Source: Kutzneria chonburiensis (GTDB taxonomy: Bacteria > Actinomycetota > Actinomycetes > Mycobacteriales > Pseudonocardiaceae). From it: a DNA stretch of 64,000 nt. Shown here piece by piece: positions 27,641-39,000 of the stretch. Positions within the stretch are counted from its first letter, which is position 1, and each line of letters begins with the position of its first letter. Under the pieces are notes generated by a model. That model worked only from the letters and a program-made list of their open reading frames with translations. It was not told where the DNA came from and did no database searches. A program made the position numbers and the translations under genes. The stretch is from NCBI RefSeq assembly GCF_028622115.1, contig NZ_CP097263.1:8246001-8310000 (forward strand), written 5' to 3'.

Positions 27641-28312
27641 ATGGCTGCCCGCCGCAGGACACGTGACAGCAGGGGCGACGCGGACGGCGTCGCCCCTGTG
27701 ACGCGCGTGCGGATGACCGGCAAGGAGCGCCGGCAGCAGCTGCTCGACGTCGCCCGGGAGCTGTTCGCCGAGAAGGGCTTCGACGGCACCTCCATCGAGG
27801 AGATCGCCCACCGGGCCGGCGTCTCCAAGCCCGTGGTGTACGAGCACTTCGGCGGCAAGGAGGGCGTCTACGCCGTCGTCGTCGACCGCGAGATGCAGTA
27901 CCTCCTCGACTCCGTCGTCGCCGTCCTCGGTGATGGCGACGGCCACCCCCGCGAGCTCCTCGAGCGGGCCGCCAAGGCGTTGTTGAACTACATAGAGGGC
28001 TCGTCCGACGGCTTCCGCATCATGGTCCGCGATTCCCCCGTCGCCAGTTCCACCGGCACCTTCTCCAGTCTGCTCAACGACATCGCCTCGCAGGTCGAGC
28101 ACATCCTCGGTCTCCACTTCGACACCCGCGGCTACGACCCCAAGCTGGCCGGGCTGTACGCCCAGGCTTTGGTGGGCATGGTGGCGTTGACCGGGCAGTG
28201 GTGGTTGGAAGTGCGGAAGCCCAAGAAGGACGAGGTCGCCGCCCACCTGGTCAATCTGGCGTGGAACGGCTTGTCCCACCTGGAAGGCAAGCCCCGGCTT
28301 CGGAGTCGTTAG
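27641..28312 (+). CDS. TetR family transcriptional regulator
   Basis: A 223-residue DNA-binding regulator. The helix-turn-helix is TSIEEIAHRAGVSKPVVYEH (about residues 50-69), a strong TetR_N match; the ligand-binding half is helical and carries Trp and Tyr residues. By sequence it looks like the mycobacterial regulator Rv1019, which sits before mfd there and, from memory, autoregulates. Here it lies 20 bases after the desaturase instead, so it may also control it. The ATG at 27641 is chosen because the longer frame runs into the desaturase. Its TAG overlaps the stop of the convergent immunity-like gene by 3 bases. Confidence 0.85.
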   Translation: MAARRRTRDSRGDADGVAPVTRVRMTGKERRQQLLDVARELFAEKGFDGTSIEEIAHRAGVSKPVVYEHFGGKEGVYAVVVDREMQYLLDSVVAVLGDGDGHPRELLERAAKALLNYIEGSSDGFRIMVRDSPVASSTGTFSSLLNDIASQVEHILGLHFDTRGYDPKLAGLYAQALVGMVALTGQWWLEVRKPKKDEVAAHLVNLAWNGLSHLEGKPRLRSR

Positions 28313-28746
28313 GACGACTGGAACGAGACAGTTGGACCGTAGTCCGTCGTCTCTTCGGCCACTGTTACCACGAACGTGCGGTCCGCGAATTCCTCGCTCA
28401 GAGCTGACCGCCACATTGCTCCAACCTGTTCGGCCAGCTCGCCGAGGAGCTCGTGCTCAGGTTCTGACTTCGGTGGCAGGACGTCCCACAGATGCACGTG
28501 ATTGACGACGGACTCGACGGCCCGCACATCATCGTTCACATGAGCGAACCACTTGTCGATGGCAGGCTTGTCGAAGAGGAAGCTCAGGAAAACGCCGCCG
28601 CGGTACTCGGTGAACTTGGGCCAACAGAACAGGAGGAACGCCGCAGCCTCGGTTGCCGTCATGCTTGACAGTAGGAACGTTCGTGGGTCAAAGACTTCAC
28701 CCTCGACAACAAATCCCGCCACCTGTGGCAGCTTGCTGAAGTCCAC
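28309..28746 (-). CDS. probable immunity protein for the Rhs toxin
   Basis: A 145-residue acidic cytoplasmic protein with no recognised family. It lies 46 bases downstream of the Rhs toxin gene on the same strand, where polymorphic toxin systems place their immunity gene, and GGAGGG stands 10 bases before its GTG. Its GC content is visibly lower than that of core genes, as is the end of the toxin gene, which fits a horizontally exchanged pair. It has an FDKPAIDKWF segment and Trp-rich patches but no catalytic motif. Neutralisation of the toxin is inferred from position only. Confidence 0.6.
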   Translation of the reverse strand: MDFSKLPQVAGFVVEGEVFDPRTFLLSSMTATEAAAFLLFCWPKFTEYRGGVFLSFLFDKPAIDKWFAHVNDDVRAVESVVNHVHLWDVLPPKSEPEHELLGELAEQVGAMWRSALSEEFADRTFVVTVAEETTDYGPTVSFQSS

Positions 28747-28792
28747 GTGTACTTCCCTCCTGTTCTGGCGCCCGGTGTTCGATCAGTATCGG

Positions 28793-31700
28793 TCAGCACA
28801 CCCGAGGCATGTCGTCTGGGCCTGCCGGAGTCGCGATCTTGCTCTGTTGGGGGAACACTCGCCCGTCTGGCGTCACGTTACGTGTGTACTCCTGGACGTG
28901 CGGGGTGGGTACGCCTCCGTGAGCCCTGCCCACCAGGTCGACTCGACGCAGAATTATGCCATTCTCGTCGTAAACCGCGTAGTTGCTGACGGTTCCATTT
29001 TGCTCGCGATACAAGACGCCGTTCTTTGGGCCGCCAGCGTCTTGCGAACCACCCAACGGAAAGTTGCCCGTCCATGGTTGGGCGTTGCTCAGGTCGATGC
29101 CAGGAGGGTCGTTGTGGACCAGAACCCTCGTGGCACCGGCCATCACGTCAAACGTGTGAAGGCCGTCGACAGTCAGGTTGTACGTACGGATGCTCGACGT
29201 GAACTCCCAGCTGGACAACACGGTGGCGGTGCCGTCGCCGCCGGTGTCGAGCTGGTCGCCGGGCTTGAGATCGGCGGCTGGAGTCCAGATGTGCTTGGTG
29301 CTGTCCCAGAACAGGTGATGGGCGGTGACGGTGATGGTCTTCGGACCGTTGGCCGTGGCAACCGACAGGCTGGTGAAGTCCCGGTCGGTGTCGGTCACGT
29401 GGATGGCGGTCACCGTGTGCTGCTGGGACGTGGTGGTTTCGGGATCGGCGTTGGTGATCTTGTCGCCGACCTTGACGTCCTGAATTGGGCGTTGGGAACC
29501 GTCAGCCATCAGGACAGCGGTGTCGGCGGCGAAGCTGTTCGTGCGACATGCCGCCTTGAACAGGGCCGACAATCCTGAGTCTTCAGCCGATGACATCGTT
29601 GCTGCGGCTGCGCCGTCTTCCCCGGCCTTCACCGCAACAGAGCCCAGGCCATCCTCAGCGCCGGCGAGGAGCTCCGGTGCGAGCAAGGCGTCGGCCGTGC
29701 CATCCGTCATCACGGTGAGGGCGGTGAAGATGATGATGTCAGCGGCGAGGTTGCGGATAGGAGCGAGCAGGCCCGCCGCCGCCGCGGCGCCACAGAATTT
29801 CGTGTCCGCTTCACCTGCATACGAGCAGCTCTCGTAGGCCCAATCCCTGATGGCGAGACCGTATTCGTTGTCAGCGTAGCCGTGCCCGCCCAACCGCAGG
29901 GCCTTGAGCTGGTCGAAGGTGGGTATCCGGCGGCCGCCAAGAGACGGTTGCAGGTTGACGTCCTTGTTCTGGCCGCTGGCCAGCCGGCCGTAATTGGCCA
30001 ACTCGGGGTGCGAGACGTCGCCGGAGGCGCAGCCGTCGCAGTAGTGGGTGACGGGGCTGCCGGTCGAGGAGTCGCAGTGGCTCAGGTTGGCCTGACAACC
30101 GACGCCGTGGTTGTCGCCGCTGCCGCCGTACTCGCAGCCGTCGCAGAAGAGGCCGGACGGGTCGCTGCCGGTGATGGGGTCGTTGCCGGCGTAGTCGTAC
30201 CCGTTCATCTGGTTGGGACTGTTGTCCTCGAACACCGGGTCGGCGGAGAGGAAGCGGCCGTTGGCGGGGTTGTACTCCCGGGCCCCGAGGTTGACGAGTT
30301 GTGTCGTGGGATCGGGGGTGCCGCCGACGAAGCCCTTGTCGCCGGGCCAAGCGGCGGGAGGGGTGCCGCGAGTGCCGCCGAAGGGGGTGAACTGGCGACG
30401 GGTGACTGCGCCGCTGCCGGCGTCGATGGTGAGCTGGTCGGTGCCCTGTCGGTCGGGCACGAGGAGCTGGGGGTTGGTGTTGAGGGTGGTACGCACGGCG
30501 ACGGTGGTGCCGCCGATGGCGTAGTAGCGGCTGGCTGACACACCGTTGGTGGTGGTGTCGAGCTGCAACTGCTCGTCGCCGACGAAGATGGTGGTCTTGC
30601 CGGGATCGCGCCGCACGATGAGGTTGCCGGAGGCGTCGTAGACGTAGGACGAACCGCCGGTGCTGGTGGTGTCGGTGGCCAGCTGACCGAGGTCGTTCCA
30701 GGTCAGGCTCTGGTCGCCGGTGGCGCCACCGTGGATGGTGGTGGTGTTGCCGGCCATGTCGTAGCTGTATGACGCGGTGTTGGCGGCGGCGTTCGGGCCG
30801 GTAGCGGTGGTGTTGGACAGGGTGTGCGGCTGGGAGCTGCTGGACCCGGGCGTCGGGTAGTTGTAGACGGTCCGGTTGTCCTTAGTGACATCACCGGTCA
30901 CGTCGTGGTCGACCTGGCTGGCCCGGTTGCCGGCGGCGTCGTAGGTCCAGGACTGCCAGTACGCATTCGGACCGCCGACGTTGGAACCGGACGGAGAGTT
31001 GGCGCAGTTGTCGGTGGCGGACCACGCGCCGGCGAGCCGGGTGGCGTAGTCGTAGGCGTAGCACTGGGTGTCGGTGACGGCGCCACCGTTCTGCTTGTCC
31101 ACAGTGGACATGACCAGCCCCGCGCCCTTGGACACGCCGGGCCCGCTGTAGCGGTAGCTGGTGTCGTCGATCAGGTTGGTCTTGACCTGGTCGGCGGTCT
31201 GCACGTCGGTCAGTGCATGGGTCTGGTCGTCGTAGGAGTCGGTGACCCAGGCGTTGCCCGTGCCGGTGGGCAGCGTGTACTGGACGGGCTCGCCGAACTC
31301 GGAGTACCCGAGCGCCTGAACGTAGGGCCAGGACGGGATGCCGGAGGTGACCGGGATGGTGCCGGACAACGAGGTGGGCTCACCAAAAGTGTCGTAGCCG
31401 GTGCCGATGTCCTCCTGCGGCAGGCCGTCGACCGCGGAGTCCTTCTGGTCGGTCCGGTAGCCGGTGAGGCTGTACACGAACCCGGTGGTGATTCCGGCCG
31501 ACGGGAAGACGGTGGTGCCCTCGCCGGTGAGGGTGGTCTTGACGGACGACGGCACGCCCATCGCGTTGTAGTTGACCACGGTCTGGGTGTAGGTGTCGCC
31601 GCCCGAGATCGACGTGGTGGCGGTCGGATAGCCCGTCTTGACGGTGTCGTACGTCCACGCGGCGGTCTTGTTGCTCGACGACAGCGTCTGCGTGGTCGTC

Positions 31701-34700
31701 GTGTCGTAGCGGGCGGTCTTGCGGCCGTCGACGTCGTAGGTGAACGTGACCTGCTTGCCGCGGGAGTCGGTCGTGGTGATCAGCTGACCGGCGTTGTCGT
31801 AGGTGCTGCTGGACGCCCCGGTGTCCGGGTCGTTCGAGGACGTCTGCTGCCCCAACAGGTTGTACTGGTACGACCAGCTGTTGCCGGCGGCGTCGACGAC
31901 GGTGTGCTTCTTACCGTTGGGGTAGTACGTGTACTTGGTGTCGTCATAGGCCGAGGCCGGGTTGTTGATCGGATCCGGGGTCACGCCCTGGTGGTAGACG
32001 AGGTAGTCGGTAGCACGGCCGAGCGCGTCCACGATCGTCGTGGTCGGCGGCGCGCCGGCCGGCGGCGTTGTGGTGGTGAAGTTGCCGCCGTAGGTGTAAC
32101 CGGTGCTCCAGGTGGCATTGCCCAACGCGTATGCGGTCTCAGTGGTCTTGCGACCGGTCGCGTCATAGGCGATGCCAACCGCGGCCGGCACCTGCCCCGG
32201 CTGCGCCTGCACGTAGGTGGCGCTCACCGGATCGGAGTTGAAGTACGGGCTGTTGGTCTGGGACACCCAGCCATCGGTGTTGTAGATGGTGTCGGAGATC
32301 AGACGGCCGTTGTCCGGCGTCTGGGTCTGCGTCTCCCGCGCCCGCAGCAACGAGTCGTACAGCGTCTCGGAAACCCGGTAGCTGCCGTCGTAGTTCAGCG
32401 CATACGAGTCCACAACGGACGGTTTGTCGTTGGCGACGGTGTAGCTGTACTTCAGCGACACGCCGTTGATGCCTGGCTTCTGCACGGAGATCAGCCGGCC
32501 GATCGCGTCGTACTTGGTGCTCGTGACGTAGCCGGCCGGATCGGTCAACGAGATGGCCAGATTGCGAACCGGGTCGTACGTGGTCGTGGTCGTGAACTTC
32601 TTCGGGTCGGTGACGGCGATGGACGTCGGCTGCACGCCGGTCGCTGGTGTGTACACAGTGGACGTCGACCGGTTGTCAGGGTCCGTCTTCGCGGTCGCGC
32701 GGCCGTACTGGTCGACCGTGATCGTCGACGTGGTGATGTAGTTCGGTGTCGCCCCGGTGTAGGACGAGGCGAGCTGAGTCATTGTCATGTCGCCGACGGT
32801 CGGTGCCGCGCCGAGCGTGGTGGAGCCGTCGTAGAAGGTGAGCCCGTCGGTGACGACATCGCCGGGAATCGCTGGTGTGGCTGAGCAATTGACCGCGACT
32901 GACTTGACCTCGGCCGCCTTGTTCAGGATCCACGCCGTGGTGTTGTCGGCGTAGGTCGTGGTGGTGCACATGTCGTCGGTGTTGACCGACACATCACCGA
33001 GGTCGCTCACCTTGGCGATCCGGCCGCGGGCGTCGAAGGTGTTGTCCGACTCGGTCACCCGGGTCGTGCCGCCGGCCAGCGGCGTGTACGTCTTGGTGTC
33101 CAACGAGCCGGTGAAGAACGCCTGCTGCGCAGGCAGTCCGGTCAGCGCGTGCGTCGCGGTGGGGGCGTCGCTGGACCACGGGTCGGTGACGGTGTCGGAG
33201 ACGACGTCGGTCCCGTTGAAGATGACCTTCTCGTACGTCATGCCGGCGTACTGCGCCTTGTCGGTGACGCCCGGGTCGCCGCGAGAGTCGCTCACCGCCG
33301 CGGAGCGGGTGCCGCCGGGTTGGGTGTCCCCGTCCATGCCGCGGAAGTACGTGTACTGGGTCTTGGCGATCGGGTCCGGCGCGGTGCCGGTCGTCACGAT
33401 CATGCCCTGGTAGCCGCGCCACTGGTCCCAGGTGCGGTGGTTGGCCGGCGTGAGCGGATTGTCGTTGTGGTGCCAGGCCGGCGTGCCGACCGGGGTGTAC
33501 GTGGTGACGATGGTGTCGTTGGCCGCGCCGCCGGTCGGGTCGGCCTCGGTGACGCCGGTGACGATGTACTTGTTGAACCAGTCCAGTATCGGGTCGGTGA
33601 CCCCGAGCGGTGTCCAGTAGCCGGGATAGCAGAGCTTGGTGTTCTGCGACGGATCGGTCGGGGTGCCCGTGCCGCAGCCCGGCGAGCTGTACCCGATGGT
33701 GATCGTCTCGCCGGTCTCGGTGGTGATGGTGTGCATGCGCTGCCGGGTGATCGGCGCGTAGCCGGACGCGAGGTCGACCCGGTTGGACAGCGGCGTGCCG
33801 GTGAAGGTGACCGCCGGCAGGTCGATCGGCGCCGTGCTGCCGGAGGTCGTGTCCTGACCGGTGTGCGTGATGGACGACAACCACAGCGCCGGCTGGGTGG
33901 AGTCGCCGGTGGCCGGGAAGGAGTGCGTCAGCGACCACTTGTCCACATTGGTCTCGGTGGTGCCGACGAGAACCTGCGTCTGGATCGACTGGAGCGTGTA
34001 CTCGGACCAGAACGACGGGCTCTGCGCCTGGCAGGCGGCCTGCGACGCGCAGTTGAGGTCGTACGGCACGTCCGGCCAGTCCGTGGCGGTGCTGGAGTTG
34101 AGCGTTCCGGGGTCGCAGCTGTCGAGCTTGCAGCGGCCGGTCGAGGTGAAGATCACCTGGGCGGCCGGCTGGGTGCTGTAGACCTGGCCGTCGCGCTGGC
34201 CGTACTGGATCCGCGCCAGGTAGCTGCCGCGGTCGTAGCCGGCCGTGGCGTTGGTGCCCTTGTCGGCCGCGTAGGAGTTGGTTTCCTTGCTGTAGAAGTA
34301 GGAGACGACGTCGTTGTGGGTGTCCTTGACGTAGTCGAGGTTCCACCGGTACGCCTGCTGGCAGTGCGACTGCGAGAAATCGGCGTTGTAGCAGCCCTGC
34401 GGGGTCGACTTGGTGAAGTAGACCGGTTCGGTCAGCACGGAGTCGGTGGTCGGCTTGCCCGAGCTCCAGCCCGGCAGCTGGTTGAGACCGAAGAAGTACT
34501 GGGTGCCGTCGGTGGTGGTGACGACGAAGTGCTCGCCGTTCTGCGCGCCGTTGGCGATCCCGTCGGTGACGTACTGCACGCGCGCGCCGGAGTCGGACTG
34601 CGGGTGGTACTCGCCGGTGACGTCGTCCTTGATCAGCGTGCTGGTCGAGCCGGCCAGCGACAACGTCAGCGTGTTGTTGTCGGACCAGCAGTTGTCGCTG

Positions 34701-35692
34701 GTCTTGGTGGCGCCGTCCGGGTTCTCCTGGCAGGACTGGTAGGACCGCTCGATGTAGCCGGGGGAGTAGTCCCAGCCGTCGCCGAGCCAGGAGGGCTGGT
34801 TGTTGGTGGACGAGATCAGGCCGTCGACGCTCTGGGAGCTGTAGGACAGGCCGACGCTGGGCTGGAGTCCGCCCGGCACCGACGGCACCGGGATCGGGTA
34901 CGACCAGCTGAACGCGTCGGTGGAGCCGCCGGCCTGCCACGAGCCCGAAGGCTTGAGCGAGGTCGCCGAGTAGTCACCGCCGCCGTCACCGGAGCCACCG
35001 GCTTCGGCCGCGAACACGGTTGCCGGGCTGGCAGTGCCGCTTTCGGCGGCTCGAGTGGTGGGCCGGGTGGTGGACGCCAGCGTGACATCCGCCGACACGG
35101 TGCCGGACTTGGTGTTGTTGCTCGACTTCACCGGAGTCTGTCGGCGGCATTCGGGCTTGTCCGGTGTGGTCAGCGCACACGAGGGCAGCTCGACCACGTG
35201 CAGCCGTGAGCTCCAGTCGCCGCCGAAGGCGTCCTGGAACGGGGTGTAGTCCAGGCTGACCTTGACCGAGCTGGTGGCGGCGTCGTTGTCCGTGCGCTGC
35301 AAGGAGAACACCACGCCGTGGATGCCGGCGGCGGTGGCCGTGGCCTGCGGCGCGATGGCGACGTGGGCAGCGGGCTGCTGGGCCGCGGCGGTGCGCGCCA
35401 GGTTCATCGGCAGGGCGCCGGCCTTGACCGACTTGCCGGCGGTCAGGGTGACGTCGGCGGCGCCGGACGGCCACGTCGTGGCCTTCGGCTGCCATGCCGG
35501 CATCGCGGGAGGCTTGCCGTAGTGCCCGGCGATCGCGCTGACCGGGATGGATCTGTCCCGATGGACCTCGGGCGCCGATCTGTCCTTGGCGGGCGCGGCG
35601 GCGGCGATTCCGGGCACCAGGCCCAGCACGAGCGCGGTGGCCAACCCGGCGGCGACAATGCGACGGCGACGCGCAGACTTCAACAACACCAC
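28793..35692 (-). CDS. secreted Rhs-repeat polymorphic toxin with Hint domain
   Basis: A 2299-residue exported protein. Order: signal peptide (about 1-33), an SpvB-like N-terminal region (SWSYPIPVPSVPGGLQPSVG), dozens of YD/Rhs repeats that build a hollow shell, the Rhs core signature ending DPSGL at about 1843, a hydrophobic linker, a Hint self-cleavage domain (about 2048-2192; begins CRTNSFAADTAVLMADG, ends RVLVHN) and a C-terminal toxin of about 107 residues. The toxin carries HGGVPTPHVQEY, which from memory resembles the type-24 polymorphic toxin domain, a likely nuclease. GGGGAGGG precedes the GTG. Release of the toxin by Hint cleavage is inferred. Divergent from the LamG giant. Confidence 0.88.
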   Translation of the reverse strand: MVLLKSARRRRIVAAGLATALVLGLVPGIAAAAPAKDRSAPEVHRDRSIPVSAIAGHYGKPPAMPAWQPKATTWPSGAADVTLTAGKSVKAGALPMNLARTAAAQQPAAHVAIAPQATATAAGIHGVVFSLQRTDNDAATSSVKVSLDYTPFQDAFGGDWSSRLHVVELPSCALTTPDKPECRRQTPVKSSNNTKSGTVSADVTLASTTRPTTRAAESGTASPATVFAAEAGGSGDGGGDYSATSLKPSGSWQAGGSTDAFSWSYPIPVPSVPGGLQPSVGLSYSSQSVDGLISSTNNQPSWLGDGWDYSPGYIERSYQSCQENPDGATKTSDNCWSDNNTLTLSLAGSTSTLIKDDVTGEYHPQSDSGARVQYVTDGIANGAQNGEHFVVTTTDGTQYFFGLNQLPGWSSGKPTTDSVLTEPVYFTKSTPQGCYNADFSQSHCQQAYRWNLDYVKDTHNDVVSYFYSKETNSYAADKGTNATAGYDRGSYLARIQYGQRDGQVYSTQPAAQVIFTSTGRCKLDSCDPGTLNSSTATDWPDVPYDLNCASQAACQAQSPSFWSEYTLQSIQTQVLVGTTETNVDKWSLTHSFPATGDSTQPALWLSSITHTGQDTTSGSTAPIDLPAVTFTGTPLSNRVDLASGYAPITRQRMHTITTETGETITIGYSSPGCGTGTPTDPSQNTKLCYPGYWTPLGVTDPILDWFNKYIVTGVTEADPTGGAANDTIVTTYTPVGTPAWHHNDNPLTPANHRTWDQWRGYQGMIVTTGTAPDPIAKTQYTYFRGMDGDTQPGGTRSAAVSDSRGDPGVTDKAQYAGMTYEKVIFNGTDVVSDTVTDPWSSDAPTATHALTGLPAQQAFFTGSLDTKTYTPLAGGTTRVTESDNTFDARGRIAKVSDLGDVSVNTDDMCTTTTYADNTTAWILNKAAEVKSVAVNCSATPAIPGDVVTDGLTFYDGSTTLGAAPTVGDMTMTQLASSYTGATPNYITTSTITVDQYGRATAKTDPDNRSTSTVYTPATGVQPTSIAVTDPKKFTTTTTYDPVRNLAISLTDPAGYVTSTKYDAIGRLISVQKPGINGVSLKYSYTVANDKPSVVDSYALNYDGSYRVSETLYDSLLRARETQTQTPDNGRLISDTIYNTDGWVSQTNSPYFNSDPVSATYVQAQPGQVPAAVGIAYDATGRKTTETAYALGNATWSTGYTYGGNFTTTTPPAGAPPTTTIVDALGRATDYLVYHQGVTPDPINNPASAYDDTKYTYYPNGKKHTVVDAAGNSWSYQYNLLGQQTSSNDPDTGASSSTYDNAGQLITTTDSRGKQVTFTYDVDGRKTARYDTTTTQTLSSSNKTAAWTYDTVKTGYPTATTSISGGDTYTQTVVNYNAMGVPSSVKTTLTGEGTTVFPSAGITTGFVYSLTGYRTDQKDSAVDGLPQEDIGTGYDTFGEPTSLSGTIPVTSGIPSWPYVQALGYSEFGEPVQYTLPTGTGNAWVTDSYDDQTHALTDVQTADQVKTNLIDDTSYRYSGPGVSKGAGLVMSTVDKQNGGAVTDTQCYAYDYATRLAGAWSATDNCANSPSGSNVGGPNAYWQSWTYDAAGNRASQVDHDVTGDVTKDNRTVYNYPTPGSSSSQPHTLSNTTATGPNAAANTASYSYDMAGNTTTIHGGATGDQSLTWNDLGQLATDTTSTGGSSYVYDASGNLIVRRDPGKTTIFVGDEQLQLDTTTNGVSASRYYAIGGTTVAVRTTLNTNPQLLVPDRQGTDQLTIDAGSGAVTRRQFTPFGGTRGTPPAAWPGDKGFVGGTPDPTTQLVNLGAREYNPANGRFLSADPVFEDNSPNQMNGYDYAGNDPITGSDPSGLFCDGCEYGGSGDNHGVGCQANLSHCDSSTGSPVTHYCDGCASGDVSHPELANYGRLASGQNKDVNLQPSLGGRRIPTFDQLKALRLGGHGYADNEYGLAIRDWAYESCSYAGEADTKFCGAAAAAGLLAPIRNLAADIIIFTALTVMTDGTADALLAPELLAGAEDGLGSVAVKAGEDGAAAATMSSAEDSGLSALFKAACRTNSFAADTAVLMADGSQRPIQDVKVGDKITNADPETTTSQQHTVTAIHVTDTDRDFTSLSVATANGPKTITVTAHHLFWDSTKHIWTPAADLKPGDQLDTGGDGTATVLSSWEFTSSIRTYNLTVDGLHTFDVMAGATRVLVHNDPPGIDLSNAQPWTGNFPLGGSQDAGGPKNGVLYREQNGTVSNYAVYDENGIILRRVDLVGRAHGGVPTPHVQEYTRNVTPDGRVFPQQSKIATPAGPDDMPRVC

Positions 35693-36062
35693 AGTGCCCT
35701 CCCCTGCACCCGGCTGGTGCGAAACAACGCGAAGCTAGCAGGTGAGGTCACGCTGCGGAAGTGGCTGTGATTGGTCGATCCGGGTCATTGCCCGTCCGGT
35801 CGGAAAACGTTCCGTAGTCGCGAAGGAAATGACAACGGCAGGCGGAATCGGACCATTCGACTGAATCGGGTCAACCGCTCAGGGTGGCCACCGCCTGCGG
35901 AGACGCGCTATCGATACGGCAGGTCACGGCGTTACAGCGTGAGGTCCGCGTGAAGGGTGATCTGCGCCACATTGTGATCATGAGGTTTTTGTTAGTCAAA
36001 TTTCAGCTGGCTTGTGCCGGATGCTGCGCGGATCTTGATTGATGGTCGGAATGGGGGGCTTC
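35693..36062. other. divergent intergenic region, Rhs toxin and LamG genes
   Basis: 370 bases without a gene. The part near 35960-36040 is clearly AT-richer than the surroundings (for example AGGTTTTTGTTAGTCAAAT), as expected of a promoter for the plus-strand gene, but no convincing -35/-10 pair was found. A GGGGAGGG ribosome site at the left end belongs to the Rhs gene. Confidence 0.5.
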
Positions 36063-39000
36063 ATGCTTTGGATCAATTCTGCCCGTAGAAAATCAAGACA
36101 GCGGAATGTGATATTCGCGGCCGTTCTTGCCGCTGGCATGATCGTGTCGACCGCGGCGGCCGTGCCGCCGGTCGCGCTGGCCGTCACCCCCGTCACCCCC
36201 AAGCCTGGGCCGGTGCCCACGACGCAAGGTCAGCCGTCGAAACTGCCAACTCTCGACGACGGCTACGGACCGACGCCGCAGCAGTCGGCCGCGATGACCG
36301 CGGCGGCCGCGAAGGCCCGCGCCACCGGCAAACCGGTCACTGTCGACAGCCTCACCACCGAGACCGCCCAGTACGTCGCCCAACCCAAGGGCGGTTTCGT
36401 GCTGACGGGCACCCCAGAACCGGTGCGCGCCAACCAGAACGGCAAGTGGGTTCCGGTCGACACGACGCTGCACCGCAATGCGGACGGCTCGCTGTCCCCG
36501 GCGGCGACCGCGTACGGATCCGTCACGTTGTCCGGCGGCGGCAAGGTGCCGCTGGCGGTCACCGCATCCGGCTCGACGACCTACTCGGTGTCGTGGCCGG
36601 CAGCACTGCCCACGCCGACCGTGGCCGGCAGCACCGCGACCTATCACGACGTTCTGCCCGGTGTGGACCTGCAGGCCTCGGCCACCATCGCCGGTGGTTT
36701 CTCCGAAGTCCTTGTCGTGCATGACAAACAGGCCGCCAGCAACCCGGCGCTGGCCAAGCTTCAACTGCCCACCGTAGTTGCCGGCGGCTCCGTCAAGACG
36801 GAGAAGACCGGCGGGGTCACGATCACGGGCGCCAAGGGCGGCAACACGCTGACCGCCTCGACGCCGTTCATGTGGGACTCCAACACCACGATCCCCAGCG
36901 CGGCGAAGGACTCGCCGCGGCAGCGGTCGAGCGTGCAGACGAGTCCCGACGCCTCCGACAGCACGCATCCCGGCGCGGTCGCGCGGTCGGCGCCGATCAA
37001 GGCCGAGGCGACGGCGAGCGCGCTGACTCTCGTACCGGACAAGCACCTGCTCACCGACACGGCCACGGTCTTTCCGCTGTACATCGACCCGTCGTTCCAG
37101 TGGAAGAACCCCACCGAGAACATGTCGAACCCGTCGTTCGACGAGGTCAAGCAGGGCTATCCCTGCACCAACACCTCGTTCTACAACGACACCAGCAGCG
37201 GTGCCGACAACGGCTACCTCGCGGTCGGCATCAACGACTTCGCCGGCGGCACGTGCCTCGGCAAGATGCGCGCCTACTTCCAGTGGGCGCTGCCGCAGGA
37301 GATCTGGGGCGCGCACATCGGCAACGTGTCCGGCCAGCCCGGCGCGACCGCGAACTTCACCAAGGTGTATTCGGGCACCTGTGCCACCGGGAACATCAAC
37401 CTGCACTGGTCCGGCGGCATCGGCCCGGGCACGTCGTGGAACAACCAGCCCAACCCCGGGCCGAGCATCGGGCAGCTGGCCTGGGGCCCGGTCGACCGGC
37501 CTTGCGGCGCCGGCACGCCGGCCGCGATCACCCATGGCTACGACGTGACCAGCGTGATCGCCCAGTCCGCGGCGGCGCACGCCTCGCAGATCACCCTGGG
37601 GCTGCTCGACGACGGCGGCGAGGCTTCGCGCAGCGACGCCGCCTACGCCCGCTTCGCGCACAACGCGACGCTCCAGATCTTCTTCAACCGTGCGCCGAAC
37701 ACGCCGGGAGCGGACGGCATGGCCGCGAAGTCCGGCGCCGACAACGCGGGGTGCAACACCGCGGGGCAGGGCCCGTACCCGTACATGGGCAAGGCCATCG
37801 CGACCAACACCCCGGTACTCTCCACGACGGTGTCCGATGTGGACGGTGACCACCTTCAGGCCGACTTCCAGTACTGGGTGGACAACGGGTCTCCGACCGA
37901 CGGCTACAGCGCGGACAACGTGGGATCCGGCGGCACGGCCGCGTACTCGCTGCCGAGTTCGTTCATCACCGGGCTGTCCAACGGCCAGGTGGTGAGCTGG
38001 AAGGCCAGGGTCACCGACGGCGAGGACTGGGGTGGCTGGTCGCCGGTCTGCCACTTCACGGCCGAGCCGACCGCGCCGTCGGCTCCGTCGATCAGCTCCA
38101 CCGACGGCAGGTATCCCGACAACGGGACCATCGGCGCGGTCGCCGGCACGCCCGGACGGTTCACCGTCGCGTCCACCGGCGGCCAGGTCAGCAAGCTGGT
38201 GGACAGTCTGGACGAGCCGAACCTGCCCAGGACGAATCCGCCGTCGGCCGACGTGATGACGCCCAACGGCAGCGCCGCCATCGCCGTGGCGAGCCGGTGG
38301 AAGTTGTCCGACGCCACCGCGACGGCCGCACCGGATTCCGCCGGCAACGCGCCGGCAACCCTCAGCGGCACCACTTCGTTCGTCACGGATCCCGTGCACG
38401 GCAAGGTGATGTCGCTCAACGGCAACGGGTTCGCGGCGACCAGCGGACCCGTGATCAAGACCGACGGCAGCTTCACCGTGTCGGCCTGGGTGAACGCCGC
38501 CTCGACCACCGACAGCGGCGCGGTGCTGGGCCAGGACAGCGTCTTCGCCAGCGGCTTCTACCTGGAGAACATCGACGGCAAGTGGTCGTTCTCCAAGCTG
38601 TCCAGCGACAACCTCAACGCCGCGGCGGTCCGGGCGGAATCGACCAACGCGCCACAGGTGGGTGTGTGGGCCCACCTGGCCGGCGTGTACGACGCGTCGA
38701 ACGGGAAGTTGACGCTGTACGTCAACGGGCAGGCTCAGGGCACCAACACGGACAGCACGCCTTACGCGGCCAACGGGCCGTTCACCATTGGCCGGGCGCA
38801 GTGGAACGCCATGCAGGCCGGCGACTTCAAGGGGTCGATCAGCGATGTGCAGGCCTACCAGGCGGCGCTGAGCGCGACCGACATCGCGAAGATCTTCGGC
38901 GGCGGGCAGATCAGCCCGGCGGCCCGGTGGCGGATGACCGAGGGCACCGGCACGAGCCTCGCCGACGCCAGCGGCAACAACCATCCGGTGACCTTGACCG

